DNA of 64,000 bases from a bacterium (GTDB taxonomy: Bacteria; Hydrothermota; UBA3072; JAPDKE01), in the NCBI GenBank assembly GCA_029258725.1, contig JAPDKE010000036.1, positions 23,347-87,346 on the forward strand, in the 5' to 3' direction. A program made the position numbers and the translations under genes. Under the pieces are notes generated by a model. That model saw only the letters and a list, made by a program, of their open reading frames with translations. It made no database searches and was not told the DNA's origin. Below, piece by piece: positions 28,720-36,845 of this stretch. How positions within the stretch are numbered: position 1 is the first letter of the stretch; every line of letters starts with the position of its first letter.

Positions 28720-29172
28720 GTGGGACCTGGTGTAAGTGTGTTTCTTGATGAGAAAAAAATAGTATTCAACCCTCCCTCCGGGAGCAAGGAGGAGATTTTG
28801 AGATTTCTTCTGGAGAAAGGGGGGGTGGGGGAGAGAGAGAATATTCTTGAGAAACTCATGGTAAGAGAAAACCTGGAAAGCACAGGAATAGGGAACGGGA
28901 TTGCAATTCCCCATGCAAGGTGTGATGATGTTGATGAACTCACGGTTATATGCGGGATATCAAGGGATGGGATAGACTTTGATGCACTTGATGGAAAGCC
29001 TGTTTATGTTATATTCCTCATAGTCTCCCCTGATAAAAATAAGTCTCTTTATCTCAGGGTTCTTGCAAACATATCCCGTTTGCTCAGACATACTCCTGTA
29101 AGGGATGAACTCATACGGGCAAGAAACCCGAAGGAGGCTATTGAGATAATAAAGAAATACGAGCCCGTATGA
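28720..29172 (+). CDS. PTS EIIA (fructose/mannitol, PtsN-like) domain protein
   Basis: A PTS EIIA type-2 domain, about 150 residues. The phosphorylatable His lies in GIGNGIAIPHARCDDVDEL; VYVIFLIVSPDKNKSLYLRVLANISRLLR is the usual following segment. The frame is open from an ATG at 28621, but that adds 33 residues without family resemblance and spans a good promoter, so a GTG at 28720 (leaderless) or 28738 is preferred. No EI, HPr or PTS permease is nearby; a regulatory role like PtsN is plausible. Overlaps rimO by ATGA. Confidence 0.85.
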   Translation: MGPGVSVFLDEKKIVFNPPSGSKEEILRFLLEKGGVGERENILEKLMVRENLESTGIGNGIAIPHARCDDVDELTVICGISRDGIDFDALDGKPVYVIFLIVSPDKNKSLYLRVLANISRLLRHTPVRDELIRARNPKEAIEIIKKYEPV

Positions 29173-30458
29173 GATTTTATCTTGAGGTTCTTGGATGCCC
29201 GAAAAATCTCTACGATGCACAGTTTCTGGTGGATTATCTTTTAAAAAAGGGATTTGAATTCACCTTCAATCCAGAGGATGCAGACTTTATCATTGTTTCA
29301 ACATGCACCTTTATTGAACCTGCAACCCGGGAGTCAATTGAGCGTATAATAGAACTTGGAGAGATAAAGCGGGGGAAACTCTTTGTTACAGGATGCATGC
29401 CCGAAAGATACAGGGAAAATCTGCTCCGTGAACTTCCGGAGATAGACGGAATAATGGGAACGTGTAAGGTTGAAAAGATAGACGAACTCCTTTCAGGAAA
29501 GAGGGCAGTTTTTGGAAAGAAGGGATTTCTTCCTGCATGGATTCCCGAAAATCTTTTAACCCCTCCCCACTATGTTTACATAAAAATTTCCGAAGGATGC
29601 AGCCACAGATGTTCGTTCTGCATAATCCCTTCTCTCAAGGGAAAATATCGTTCAAGGAGAATGGAGGATATACTCCATGAGATAGGAGAACTTCCTCCGG
29701 ATGTCAGGGAGATAATACTTGTGGGACAGGATACATCAAAGTGGGGGAAGGAGTTAGGGCTTTCCCCTCAAAGATTGCTTGAAGAGATATCAAAAATATT
29801 CCATGGATGGATAAGGGTGATGTACCTTCATCCCCTTACGGTGGATGAGGAACTTTTAAAATGTATAAGAGACTTTACCGTGGGATATGTGGACATTCCC
29901 TTTCAGCATGTATCAGACAGGGTATTGAGGTCCATGAGGAGGGGGTATGGAAGAAGGAGGATAGAGAAAATACTGGAGGTGTGCAAAAAACTGGGGCTGT
30001 GTATCAGAACCACATTCATTGTGGGGTATCCTGAGGAGACCGAAAGGGATTTTGAGGAATTGAAAAAATTTCTTGAGGATGCTGAATTTGACAGGGTGGG
30101 ATTCTTTATGTACTATCACGAGGAGGGAACCTATGCAGAGAGAAATCTCCCTGACCTTCCTCTTCGGGTAAAGAGGGAAAGAAAGAGGGAGGTTGAACGC
30201 ATACAGGAAGGGATAATGAGGAAAAAACACAGGGAACTTGTGGGGAGGGTTTTTGAGGTCCTGGTGGATGGAATAAAGGGGAAAAGGGGAGTGGGAAGAA
30301 CCCGGATGGATGCACCTGATATAGACTGTGAGGTTAAAATTGATGGAGAGGTTGAAATTGGCGAATTTTACAGGGTTGAGATTACCCGCAGTTCTGCTTT
30401 TACTCTTTACGGTAGGCTGCGGGAAGAAGGAAATAAAGCCACCACCCCCGCCACCTGA
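29169..30458 (+). CDS. rimO: Ribosomal protein uS12 methylthiotransferase RimO
   Basis: Radical SAM enzyme that adds a methylthio group to the conserved Asp of ribosomal protein S12. The N-terminal UPF0004 domain starts YLEVLGCPKNLYDAQFLVDYL, the CPKN-x-x-D form typical of RimO rather than MiaB, with further cysteines at STCTFIEPA and VTGCMPERY for the auxiliary cluster. The radical SAM motif is CSHRCSFC (C-x3-C-x2-C). The C-terminal TRAM domain is about 360-425. 429 residues, full length. Confidence 0.94.
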   Translation: MRFYLEVLGCPKNLYDAQFLVDYLLKKGFEFTFNPEDADFIIVSTCTFIEPATRESIERIIELGEIKRGKLFVTGCMPERYRENLLRELPEIDGIMGTCKVEKIDELLSGKRAVFGKKGFLPAWIPENLLTPPHYVYIKISEGCSHRCSFCIIPSLKGKYRSRRMEDILHEIGELPPDVREIILVGQDTSKWGKELGLSPQRLLEEISKIFHGWIRVMYLHPLTVDEELLKCIRDFTVGYVDIPFQHVSDRVLRSMRRGYGRRRIEKILEVCKKLGLCIRTTFIVGYPEETERDFEELKKFLEDAEFDRVGFFMYYHEEGTYAERNLPDLPLRVKRERKREVERIQEGIMRKKHRELVGRVFEVLVDGIKGKRGVGRTRMDAPDIDCEVKIDGEVEIGEFYRVEITRSSAFTLYGRLREEGNKATTPAT

Positions 30459-30837
30459 TGAAAGACTGCTTGAGATTCTTTCTTCCCCCTCCATAAAAAG
30501 GGGTGACCTTGTATATCTTTTTGAAAAATTCCTGGGAAAAAATCTCCTCCACCCATTTCCCGATGGAAAACTTCATCCTGAGGAGCCTGTAAACAGGGTG
30601 TGTTTTGCAATAGAACTTTTGAGAATAGTTGTTGAACATGGACTTCCAGCAGTCCCCGAGGATACGATTGAAATAAAAGACATAACACCTGAATTTTATG
30701 CCTATCTTCCAGTTAAACTCGTGGTTGGTTCTGGATTGATGGAATTGAAGAATGGTCTTTTTTTGCCCTTTGAGCCTCTGAGTGGTGCGGATGCGGTGAA
30801 TTCGATAAAGAAACTTAAAGAACTCTGGGAAAAATAA
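30343..30837 (+). CDS. Small putative lipoprotein
   Basis: About 164 residues with an N-terminal hydrophobic stretch ending in LLLLFTVGCGKK, a plausible lipobox, followed by a proline-rich linker (KPPPPPPDE) and a small alpha/beta domain. The N-terminus lies inside rimO. Several starts are possible: GTG 30328, ATG 30343, TTG 30358 (behind GGAGAGG) and TTG 30376; ATG 30343 is used here. The later part (HPEEPVNRVCFAIELLRIVVEHG, KDITPEFYAYLPVKLVVGSGLM) resembles an S-layer homology (SLH)-like repeat, suggesting envelope anchoring; this is tentative. Confidence 0.7.
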   Translation: MERLKLANFTGLRLPAVLLLLFTVGCGKKEIKPPPPPPDERLLEILSSPSIKRGDLVYLFEKFLGKNLLHPFPDGKLHPEEPVNRVCFAIELLRIVVEHGLPAVPEDTIEIKDITPEFYAYLPVKLVVGSGLMELKNGLFLPFEPLSGADAVNSIKKLKELWEK

Positions 30838-31809
30838 TCACCAGAGGAGGTGAACATTTCCTATATGAACATTTTTTAAATATTTCTCCGCCCTCTCCTT
30901 TGCCTCAAATGCATGCCGTCCTGAGGTGCATGGAAGGTCATTCATCCGGAATGCAGGGTAAAAGGCAAGCAATGAAAGGGGAATGTCAGGATTTATGGAG
31001 GATAAAAGGGCTGCAATCCTTTCAACCTCCCATGGACCCACATATCCCGGAACAAGAAGTGTGCTCACAACAAGCAAAGGCAATTCTCTTTTTATCCTTC
31101 CCAGATTCTTTACATTTTCAAGGGTGAATTCGTTTGAGGACCCGGTGAGGGCAAGATGGAGGTTTTTATCAAGTGCCTTCAGGTCTATTTTGACAATTCC
31201 ACCTGTTTTCAATGCGAGTTCCGCAACCCTTTTCATTATTTCAGGATTCTCAGACCCGTTGGTTTCCCAGCATACCTTTACCTTTGCCTTTTCTCCCACC
31301 TCAATCGTATGCTCAATAACCGATGCAGGGTCTCCACCAAAGAAGCATATGCATCTTGTATCCTCATCCACCAGGGCGAGCAGTTCATCTGCTGAGTATT
31401 TTTTACCCCGGGTTATCCTGAAGTGCCAGTTCTGACAGAAAAGGCAGTCAAAGGTGCAGGAGGTGTAAAACACGGCGAGGTTCTTTCCGTGCGTCTCACC
31501 GCATACAAATGCAGCCACGCAGTTTGTGGGTAATGGGTCATAATACCATTCAAGAGAGACGCGTTTTCTATCAACAACCCTACATGCCCCGGGCACAACC
31601 CCGCACCGGTTTACGCATAAATTGCACTTCCCTCCCGGGATTATCCTCCGGTGTACTTCCTCTATCCTTGATGAAACCCCTTCCCTCCACTCCCTTATGC
31701 ATTCCTCACATATACCCAGGGGATAGGAAACAAGGGTCTCTTTTCCACATATTGAACATTTTTTAAAGGGAATCCCGGGATAAAGTCTTTTCCAGTCTAT
31801 CTCTCCCAT
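30838..31809 (-). CDS. Radical SAM protein (PflA-like activating-enzyme family)
   Basis: A 323-residue radical SAM protein. The cluster motif is CTFDCLFCQNW (C-x3-C-x2-C). Before it lie several cysteines (CSICGKE, CEEC, CNLCVNRCG) that may bind zinc or another cluster. The core FFGGDPASVIEHTIEV and VCWETNGSENPEIM are typical of the pyruvate formate-lyase-activating subgroup. It overlaps the next radical SAM gene by 13 bases and is probably cotranscribed with it. The substrate is unknown; no glycyl radical enzyme is in the window. Confidence 0.85.
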   Translation of the reverse strand: MGEIDWKRLYPGIPFKKCSICGKETLVSYPLGICEECIREWREGVSSRIEEVHRRIIPGGKCNLCVNRCGVVPGACRVVDRKRVSLEWYYDPLPTNCVAAFVCGETHGKNLAVFYTSCTFDCLFCQNWHFRITRGKKYSADELLALVDEDTRCICFFGGDPASVIEHTIEVGEKAKVKVCWETNGSENPEIMKRVAELALKTGGIVKIDLKALDKNLHLALTGSSNEFTLENVKNLGRIKRELPLLVVSTLLVPGYVGPWEVERIAALLSSINPDIPLSLLAFYPAFRMNDLPCTSGRHAFEAKERAEKYLKNVHIGNVHLLW

Positions 31810-32903
31810 ACTCCGTAAATTTTCTCACCGCAGTATGGACATTTACCGTTTTTGATATGGTTTTCAGTGACAAGATACCTCAATCTTCTTATAAGCAACT
31901 TCCCGCATCCGGGACAGTATGTATTCTCCCCCTCATGCCCTGCCGGAACATTCCCAAGATACACAAACTTCAGTCCCTCTTTTTTTGCAATCTCCCTTGC
32001 ATGCTCAACAGTTTCAAGAGGGGTGGGGGGAAGGTTTCTCAAACGGTGGGTGGGGAAAAAGCGGGAGAAATGCACGGGGACCTCATCTCCCAGATTCTCA
32101 ATAATCCATCCACACATTTTCTTAATCATATCATCCTTATCGTTCAGGGTGGGGACAACAAGATTTGTTATCTCAAGGTGAACCCCTTCCTCTTTCAGAA
32201 TTTTTAAGGTTCTTAGAACGGGCTCGAGCCTTCCGCTTGATATTTTCCTGTAAAGTTCATCGGTAAAGAATTTGAGGTCAATGTTTGCCCCGTGAAGAAC
32301 CTTTGTGAGTTTTCTCAATGGCTTTTCTTCCAGAAATCCATTTGAATGATAAATATTCTTAATCCCGTACTCCTCTGCAAGAACGCATGTGTCGTACATG
32401 TATTCGTAGAAAACAGAGGGTTCCGTGTAGGTGTATGCAATGGTATAGCAGTCGTAAGGGACCATGCGGCTCAGGGTTAAATTCACAACATCCCGGGGTG
32501 AAAATTCATAGTTTTCGGTCTCCTCAGGTGGGTACTGGGATATTCTCCAGTTCTGGCAGTACTTGCACCTGAAGTTGCATCCTGCGGTTGCTATGGAGAG
32601 TGCGGTTGTTCCTGGAAGGAAGTGAAAGAGGGGTTTTTTCTCAATCGGGTCTATGTGAACTGCACACGGGTTTCCATAAACAAGGGTGTAGAGTTTTCCG
32701 TTCCTGTTTTCCCTGACCCTGCAAAATCCTCTCTCTCCAGGGGAGAGAACGCAGTGATGGGGACAGTTGAGGCATCTTACCTTTTTCCCTTCCAGTTTCT
32801 CCCAGTTCTCCGCCTCCCTTACTCCCTCCGCCCCTCTTGCCTCAAGGACAAGGGGAAAGAGAAGGGAGGTTCCAAGCAGTTTGAGAAATTCCCTTCTGTT
32901 CAT
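31797..32903 (-). CDS. AmmeMemoRadiSam system radical SAM enzyme with Tat-like N-terminus
   Basis: Radical SAM enzyme of about 368 residues, with CNFRCKYCQNW as cluster motif, an N-terminal KVRCLNCPHHCVLSPGERGFCRVRENRNG domain, and a C-terminal zinc-ribbon-like NTYCPGCGKLLIRR ... GKCPYCGEKIYG. This set is typical of the AmmeMemoRadiSam family; AMMECR1 and Memo partners are not in the window. The N-terminus MNRREFLKLLGTSLLFPL looks like a twin-arginine signal. The start is taken at the second of two ATGs (32906, 32903), because the -10 box ends at 32911, so the message is leaderless. The first ATG of the open frame, at 32939, lies upstream of the promoter. Confidence 0.87.
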   Translation of the reverse strand: MNRREFLKLLGTSLLFPLVLEARGAEGVREAENWEKLEGKKVRCLNCPHHCVLSPGERGFCRVRENRNGKLYTLVYGNPCAVHIDPIEKKPLFHFLPGTTALSIATAGCNFRCKYCQNWRISQYPPEETENYEFSPRDVVNLTLSRMVPYDCYTIAYTYTEPSVFYEYMYDTCVLAEEYGIKNIYHSNGFLEEKPLRKLTKVLHGANIDLKFFTDELYRKISSGRLEPVLRTLKILKEEGVHLEITNLVVPTLNDKDDMIKKMCGWIIENLGDEVPVHFSRFFPTHRLRNLPPTPLETVEHAREIAKKEGLKFVYLGNVPAGHEGENTYCPGCGKLLIRRLRYLVTENHIKNGKCPYCGEKIYGVWER

Positions 32904-32910
32904 CATGGAT

Positions 32911-32939
32911 ATTGTAAAGGGGCAAAATCTGTGTGTCAA
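32911..32939 (-). promoter_or_regulatory. Promoter of the radical SAM gene pair
   Basis: Minus strand: TTGACA (complement of 32934-32939), 17-bp spacer, TACAAT (complement of 32911-32916). Four bases separate it from the first ATG (32906) and seven from the second (32903), so initiation must be leaderless. Confidence 0.75.
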
Positions 32940-32956
32940 GCCTCCGATTTTGTGGA

Positions 32957-32985
32957 TTGACAGAGGATTTTTTGTTTTTTATAAT
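32957..32985 (+). promoter_or_regulatory. Consensus sigma-70 promoter of the LVIVD-repeat gene
   Basis: TTGACA (32957-32962), 17-bp spacer, TATAAT (32980-32985), a perfect consensus promoter. It leaves a leader of about 15 bases with GAAGGAGGAGG before the ATG at 33007. Confidence 0.85.
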
Positions 32986-33006
32986 TTAAAAAACGAAGGA
33001 GGAGGT

Positions 33007-35067
33007 ATGGTCTGTCTTTTATTCTCTCTTACTCTGGAGGGCGACTCTCTCAATACAAGACTTGTGGGGGGATGGTTCAGGGGGCCTGATTATGCAGTTT
33101 ATATAAGTGATACCCTCGCCTATATTGGGGATGGTAGATATCTGAAAATTATCAATGTAAAGAATCCGTATGTTCCTGAGGAGGTTGGGAGATTAAGGCT
33201 TCCCGGAGTTGTCCATGATATATGGGTAGATGGTGGACTTGCCTGTGTGGCCGCAAATGAGAAAGGTCTCAGGATAATAGATGTTTCTGACCCTTCTTGC
33301 CTTCACGAAGTTGGCTATTACAATACCCCTGGCAGTGCTCAGGGTATCTGGGTTGTTGATACCCTTGCCTATGTTGCGGATGGGGATGCAGGGCTCAGAA
33401 TAATAGATATCTCCGACCCCACCAGTCCTTATGAGATTGGATATTACGATACCCCGGGGAAAGCAAAGGATATTTATGTGGTTGACACTTTTGTCTACGT
33501 GGCAGATGACAAAGAAGGGCTCCGGATAATAAATGTGGATAATCCAGCCAATCCTTATGAAGTTGGTTTTTATGATACCCATGGATGGGCATGGGATATC
33601 CATGTGGTTGATACCCTTGCATATGTTGGGGATATGGGAGGCGGTCTCAGAATAATAAATATCTCTGATCCAACAAACCCTTATGGAATTGGTGTCTGTA
33701 ATCCTTATGGACCTGTATGGGGTGTCTGTGTCCATGATACTTTTGTATACGCTGGATGTATAGACATAGGGCTTTCAATAATAAATGTGGCTGATCCTGC
33801 CAATCCTCATGTAATCAGTTATTACTATATGCCTGGATATGTGTGCGATGTCTGTATTGCAGGTAGTCTCGCATATATTGCAGATGGAGGGGAAGGGTTC
33901 AGGATATTAAAGGTCTCTGATCCTGCAAATCCGTATGAAATTGGATATTACGAAACGGCCGACAAGGCCTGGGATGTCCATGTTATTAAGGGTTTTGCCT
34001 ATGTTGCGGACTGGTATGCAGGACTCAGGATAATAAATGTTTCCAACCCCACAACTCCCTATGAGGTTGGTTATTACAATACTCCAGGGATGTCCTTTGG
34101 TGTTTATGTTTCGGAGACGCTTGCATATGTTGCGGATGGATATACATCCTTAAGGATAATAGATGTCTCTGACCTGGAGAATCTATATGAGGCTGGTTGT
34201 TACAATACGCCGGACTGGGCTCTCGAAGTTTATGTTGCTGATACCCTTGCCTATGTTGCAGACTGGAGAGGAGGGTTAAGAATAATAAGCATATCCAATC
34301 CCACCAGTCCTTATGAAATCGGTTATTATGACCCTCCAGGATATGTCTGGGATGTTTATGTCGTTGATACACTTGCCTACATTGCAGATGATAGTGCAGG
34401 CCTCAGGATAATAGATATCTCTAACCCTAAACATCCATATCAGATTGGTTATTATCCTACCCCTGGAAATAGCAGAGGAATCTATGTCTGTGACACTCTT
34501 GTTTATGTGGCTGATGGCTGGGAAGGACTCAGGATAATAAATGTATCCGAACCCACAAACCCATATGAAGTTGGTTATTATGATACCCCCGGATGGGCTC
34601 ACGGAGTCTATGTTTATGATACTCTTGCCTATGTTGCGGATGGGGGTGCGGGTGTCAGGATAATTAACGTGTCTGACCCATCAAATCCGTACGAGGTTGG
34701 TTATTACGATACAGGGGAGTATGCTTACAGGGTTTGTGTTTATAAAGGATTTATCTACGTTGCCGATGATGCAGATGGGCTTTACATTATTGAATTCACA
34801 GGCACGGGAGGACTTGGAAGGAGGGCACCGGAGATTTTCAGGGTTATTTCTCTTTGTTCCTCCATTCAGGTTTTTTACAATATCAGGGGAAGAAAAAAGG
34901 TAAAGATAGAAATTTACGACGTTTCAGGAAGGAGGATTTCTGTTTTATTGGATGACCAATGTGAAGGAAAAGGGAAGGTTTCATGGAATGGGACTCCCGG
35001 CGTTTACTTTGTAAAGTGCAGAGCAGGAGATGCTGAGGAAATATACAGGACTGTGGTTATAAAATAA
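33007..35067 (+). CDS. Secreted LVIVD-repeat beta-propeller protein with sorting domain
   Basis: A 686-residue protein. The start at 33007 follows GGAGGAGG and gives a short hydrophobic N-terminus (MVCLLFSLTLEG); upstream in-frame starts lie before the promoter. Residues about 22-600 consist of 14 tandem repeats of ~42 residues with consensus GYYDTPG-x3-D-V-Y-V-x-DTLAYVADG-x-x-GLRIINVSDP-x-NPYEV, the LVIVD type thought to form propellers. A FlgD-like sorting domain follows (IEIYDVSGRRISVLL ... GVYFVKCRAGDAEE). Likely exported to the cell surface; a binding or adhesive role is inference from the repeats. Confidence 0.88.
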   Translation: MVCLLFSLTLEGDSLNTRLVGGWFRGPDYAVYISDTLAYIGDGRYLKIINVKNPYVPEEVGRLRLPGVVHDIWVDGGLACVAANEKGLRIIDVSDPSCLHEVGYYNTPGSAQGIWVVDTLAYVADGDAGLRIIDISDPTSPYEIGYYDTPGKAKDIYVVDTFVYVADDKEGLRIINVDNPANPYEVGFYDTHGWAWDIHVVDTLAYVGDMGGGLRIINISDPTNPYGIGVCNPYGPVWGVCVHDTFVYAGCIDIGLSIINVADPANPHVISYYYMPGYVCDVCIAGSLAYIADGGEGFRILKVSDPANPYEIGYYETADKAWDVHVIKGFAYVADWYAGLRIINVSNPTTPYEVGYYNTPGMSFGVYVSETLAYVADGYTSLRIIDVSDLENLYEAGCYNTPDWALEVYVADTLAYVADWRGGLRIISISNPTSPYEIGYYDPPGYVWDVYVVDTLAYIADDSAGLRIIDISNPKHPYQIGYYPTPGNSRGIYVCDTLVYVADGWEGLRIINVSEPTNPYEVGYYDTPGWAHGVYVYDTLAYVADGGAGVRIINVSDPSNPYEVGYYDTGEYAYRVCVYKGFIYVADDADGLYIIEFTGTGGLGRRAPEIFRVISLCSSIQVFYNIRGRKKVKIEIYDVSGRRISVLLDDQCEGKGKVSWNGTPGVYFVKCRAGDAEEIYRTVVIK
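33070..34803 (+). repeat. 14 tandem ~126-bp repeats encoding LVIVD units
   Basis: The coding sequence repeats with a ~126-bp period. Inner copies share blocks such as CCTTATGARRTTGGTTATTA and GTTGATACCCTTGCCTATGT. The first and last units are the most diverged. Such repeats can change copy number by recombination. Confidence 0.85.
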
Positions 35068-35071
35068 AAGG

Positions 35072-35099
35072 TTGACAACACAGGATAGAAAGATAGACT
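35072..35099 (+). promoter_or_regulatory. Possible promoter of the beta-helix protein gene
   Basis: TTGACA (35072-35077), 16-bp spacer, TAGACT (35094-35099), followed by a leader with GGGAGGTG before ATG 35130. The -10 box is weak. Readthrough from the upstream gene is possible as no terminator intervenes. Confidence 0.5.
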
Positions 35100-35129
35100 T
35101 TAAAAAAGAGAATTAACAGGGAGGTGTGT

Positions 35130-36812
35130 ATGTTATTCCTGTTTTCCCTTACCCTGTGGGTGGATACCACCGGAGTTGAAGGGGAGACTCTGCAGACGGC
35201 GATAGATTACCTTGCGACGGTTCCCGGGATAGATACGGTTATTCTGAGGGATGGAACCTATCATCTTGCGATAAATCCCGATGTCAATGGAATTCCACAG
35301 GGGCTGTTTCTGAAAGACTCCTTAGTGCTCATGAGTGAGAATGGGGCAGAAAAATGCACTCTCTCAGCATATCAGTCTGACACCCCTGCAACCCATGTGA
35401 TTGTGTGTGATAACGGTGCAACATCCATATGGATTAAAGGGTTCACGATAAAGGACGCCTGTGATTATCTGTTCAGAAAGGGGTTCTCGAGGGGTTCTGG
35501 AATTTTTGCTGATGCTTCCTCTCCCTGGATTGAAGACTGTATAATAGAGAACAATGACTCTTATGGAATCTATGCGATGAATACCCCATCCGGTAAAGAG
35601 ATTACACTTGTAAATACCATAATCCAGAATAATGTTGGTGCAATATACGCCCGGAATGCTTCCCTTTTCCTCAAACATACAAAAATTACGAATAACTGGC
35701 GTGAATATACGGAAGTTATGGTCCTCGACAGTTCGTTTATCACGGTCTTTGGTGGAGAGATTTCGGATTGCAAAACCTGGGGTGGAATGATAATTGACTT
35801 CTCAAAAACTTCCGGGGTCTTCAAACAGACAGTCTTTTACTCAAACAGGAACGCCACACCGGCCGGCAGATTAATCTCCGCCTATGGAAGCGACCTTGCG
35901 TTTAACCACTGCATCTTTGCAGGAAACATAACCGGATTTCACTCGGACAGTTCAAAAATAACAGCAGAAAGCCTGTTTGTGATTGATAATGGAGGGGTGG
36001 CGACGGCAGCCTCAAATTGGGACACGGTTGAAATCTCTTACTCGGACCTTTTATTCAATACCTATCAGGCGGATACCGAATTTTACAACAACTCCCTTAT
36101 TCCCTTCAACCTTGAGAACAACTACTGGTTCTATACGGATTCTTCTTCCATCCAGTCTCTTATTTATGGACCCGCAGATTTTATTCCTTTTGCAGACGAC
36201 TTCATCTCCGGACTTCCTTCAGGTCCCTCCTACTGTTCTTCCTTCGGGAACTATTATTCAGATTACACAACCCCATGCGATTCTGTAGGGCAGGGAGACA
36301 CACTTTACCTTCTTTTCTCCGGAGATGATAGCGACCTTCACATGAGGGAGGTTGTTCCCGTTCTCATAAGGTCAAGTTGCTATCCCGGAGGTGTTGTGGT
36401 TACCCTTCTTGAAACCGATACATCAAGCGGGATATATAAAGGGACTGCTGTTCCTGTTGAGAGAGTTGACCAGGGGAACATAAGGATGGATGATATATTC
36501 CAGAGGATAGGCGTTAATACCTCTGATACGATGTTTATAAAGCCCCTCTTTTTCTCCTCCCCTGAGATTGCCGTGGTTTACAATGCTCCAAGAATGGGTG
36601 TGAGAAGAGAAGAGATATGTACCGTGGTGTGTGGTGATGTCCTGAGGCTTCCCTTTGCAATCAAAAACAGAAATGCTGTGATTTATGATGTTGCTGGAAG
36701 AGAGAGAAGAGTTGATGTTGGAGAAAGGACACTGAATCTCACCGGTCTTCCTTCCGGCATATACTTCCTGAAATACGGCGAAAAATCCCTGAAAATTGTT
36801 AAGGTGAGATAA
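35130..36812 (+). CDS. Secreted parallel beta-helix protein with sorting domain
   Basis: About 560 residues. The start is ATG 35130 behind AGGGAGGTG; GTG 35124 is possible. After a short signal peptide (MLFLFSLTLW) comes a right-handed beta-helix (about 15-330) with recurrent short turns such as SPWIEDCIIENNDSYGIYA, EITLVNTIIQNNVGAIYARNA and LFLKHTKITNN, as in pectate-lyase-like or NosD-like folds; no catalytic lyase residues are evident. The end carries the sorting domain (NAVIYDVAGRERRVDVG ... GLPSGIYFLKYGEK). Probably a surface-exposed glycan-binding or adhesive protein. Confidence 0.82.
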   Translation: MLFLFSLTLWVDTTGVEGETLQTAIDYLATVPGIDTVILRDGTYHLAINPDVNGIPQGLFLKDSLVLMSENGAEKCTLSAYQSDTPATHVIVCDNGATSIWIKGFTIKDACDYLFRKGFSRGSGIFADASSPWIEDCIIENNDSYGIYAMNTPSGKEITLVNTIIQNNVGAIYARNASLFLKHTKITNNWREYTEVMVLDSSFITVFGGEISDCKTWGGMIIDFSKTSGVFKQTVFYSNRNATPAGRLISAYGSDLAFNHCIFAGNITGFHSDSSKITAESLFVIDNGGVATAASNWDTVEISYSDLLFNTYQADTEFYNNSLIPFNLENNYWFYTDSSSIQSLIYGPADFIPFADDFISGLPSGPSYCSSFGNYYSDYTTPCDSVGQGDTLYLLFSGDDSDLHMREVVPVLIRSSCYPGGVVVTLLETDTSSGIYKGTAVPVERVDQGNIRMDDIFQRIGVNTSDTMFIKPLFFSSPEIAVVYNAPRMGVRREEICTVVCGDVLRLPFAIKNRNAVIYDVAGRERRVDVGERTLNLTGLPSGIYFLKYGEKSLKIVKVR

Positions 36813-36815
36813 AAC

Positions 36816-36845
36816 AGGGGGAGGGAAACCTCCCCCTTTATTTTT
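36816..36845 (+). terminator. Terminator between convergent secreted-protein genes
   Basis: A 9-bp stem AGGGGGAGG / CCTCCCCCT (36816-36824 with 36829-36837) with a GAAA loop, followed by TTATTTTT. It starts four bases after the plus-strand stop and may also slow the opposing transcript, though the T-tract on that strand is weak. Confidence 0.88.

Noticed and set aside
33070..34803. Regular ~126-bp repeats that could suggest a CRISPR array
   Set aside because: The repeats are in frame, diverged, without spacers, and encode LVIVD units.
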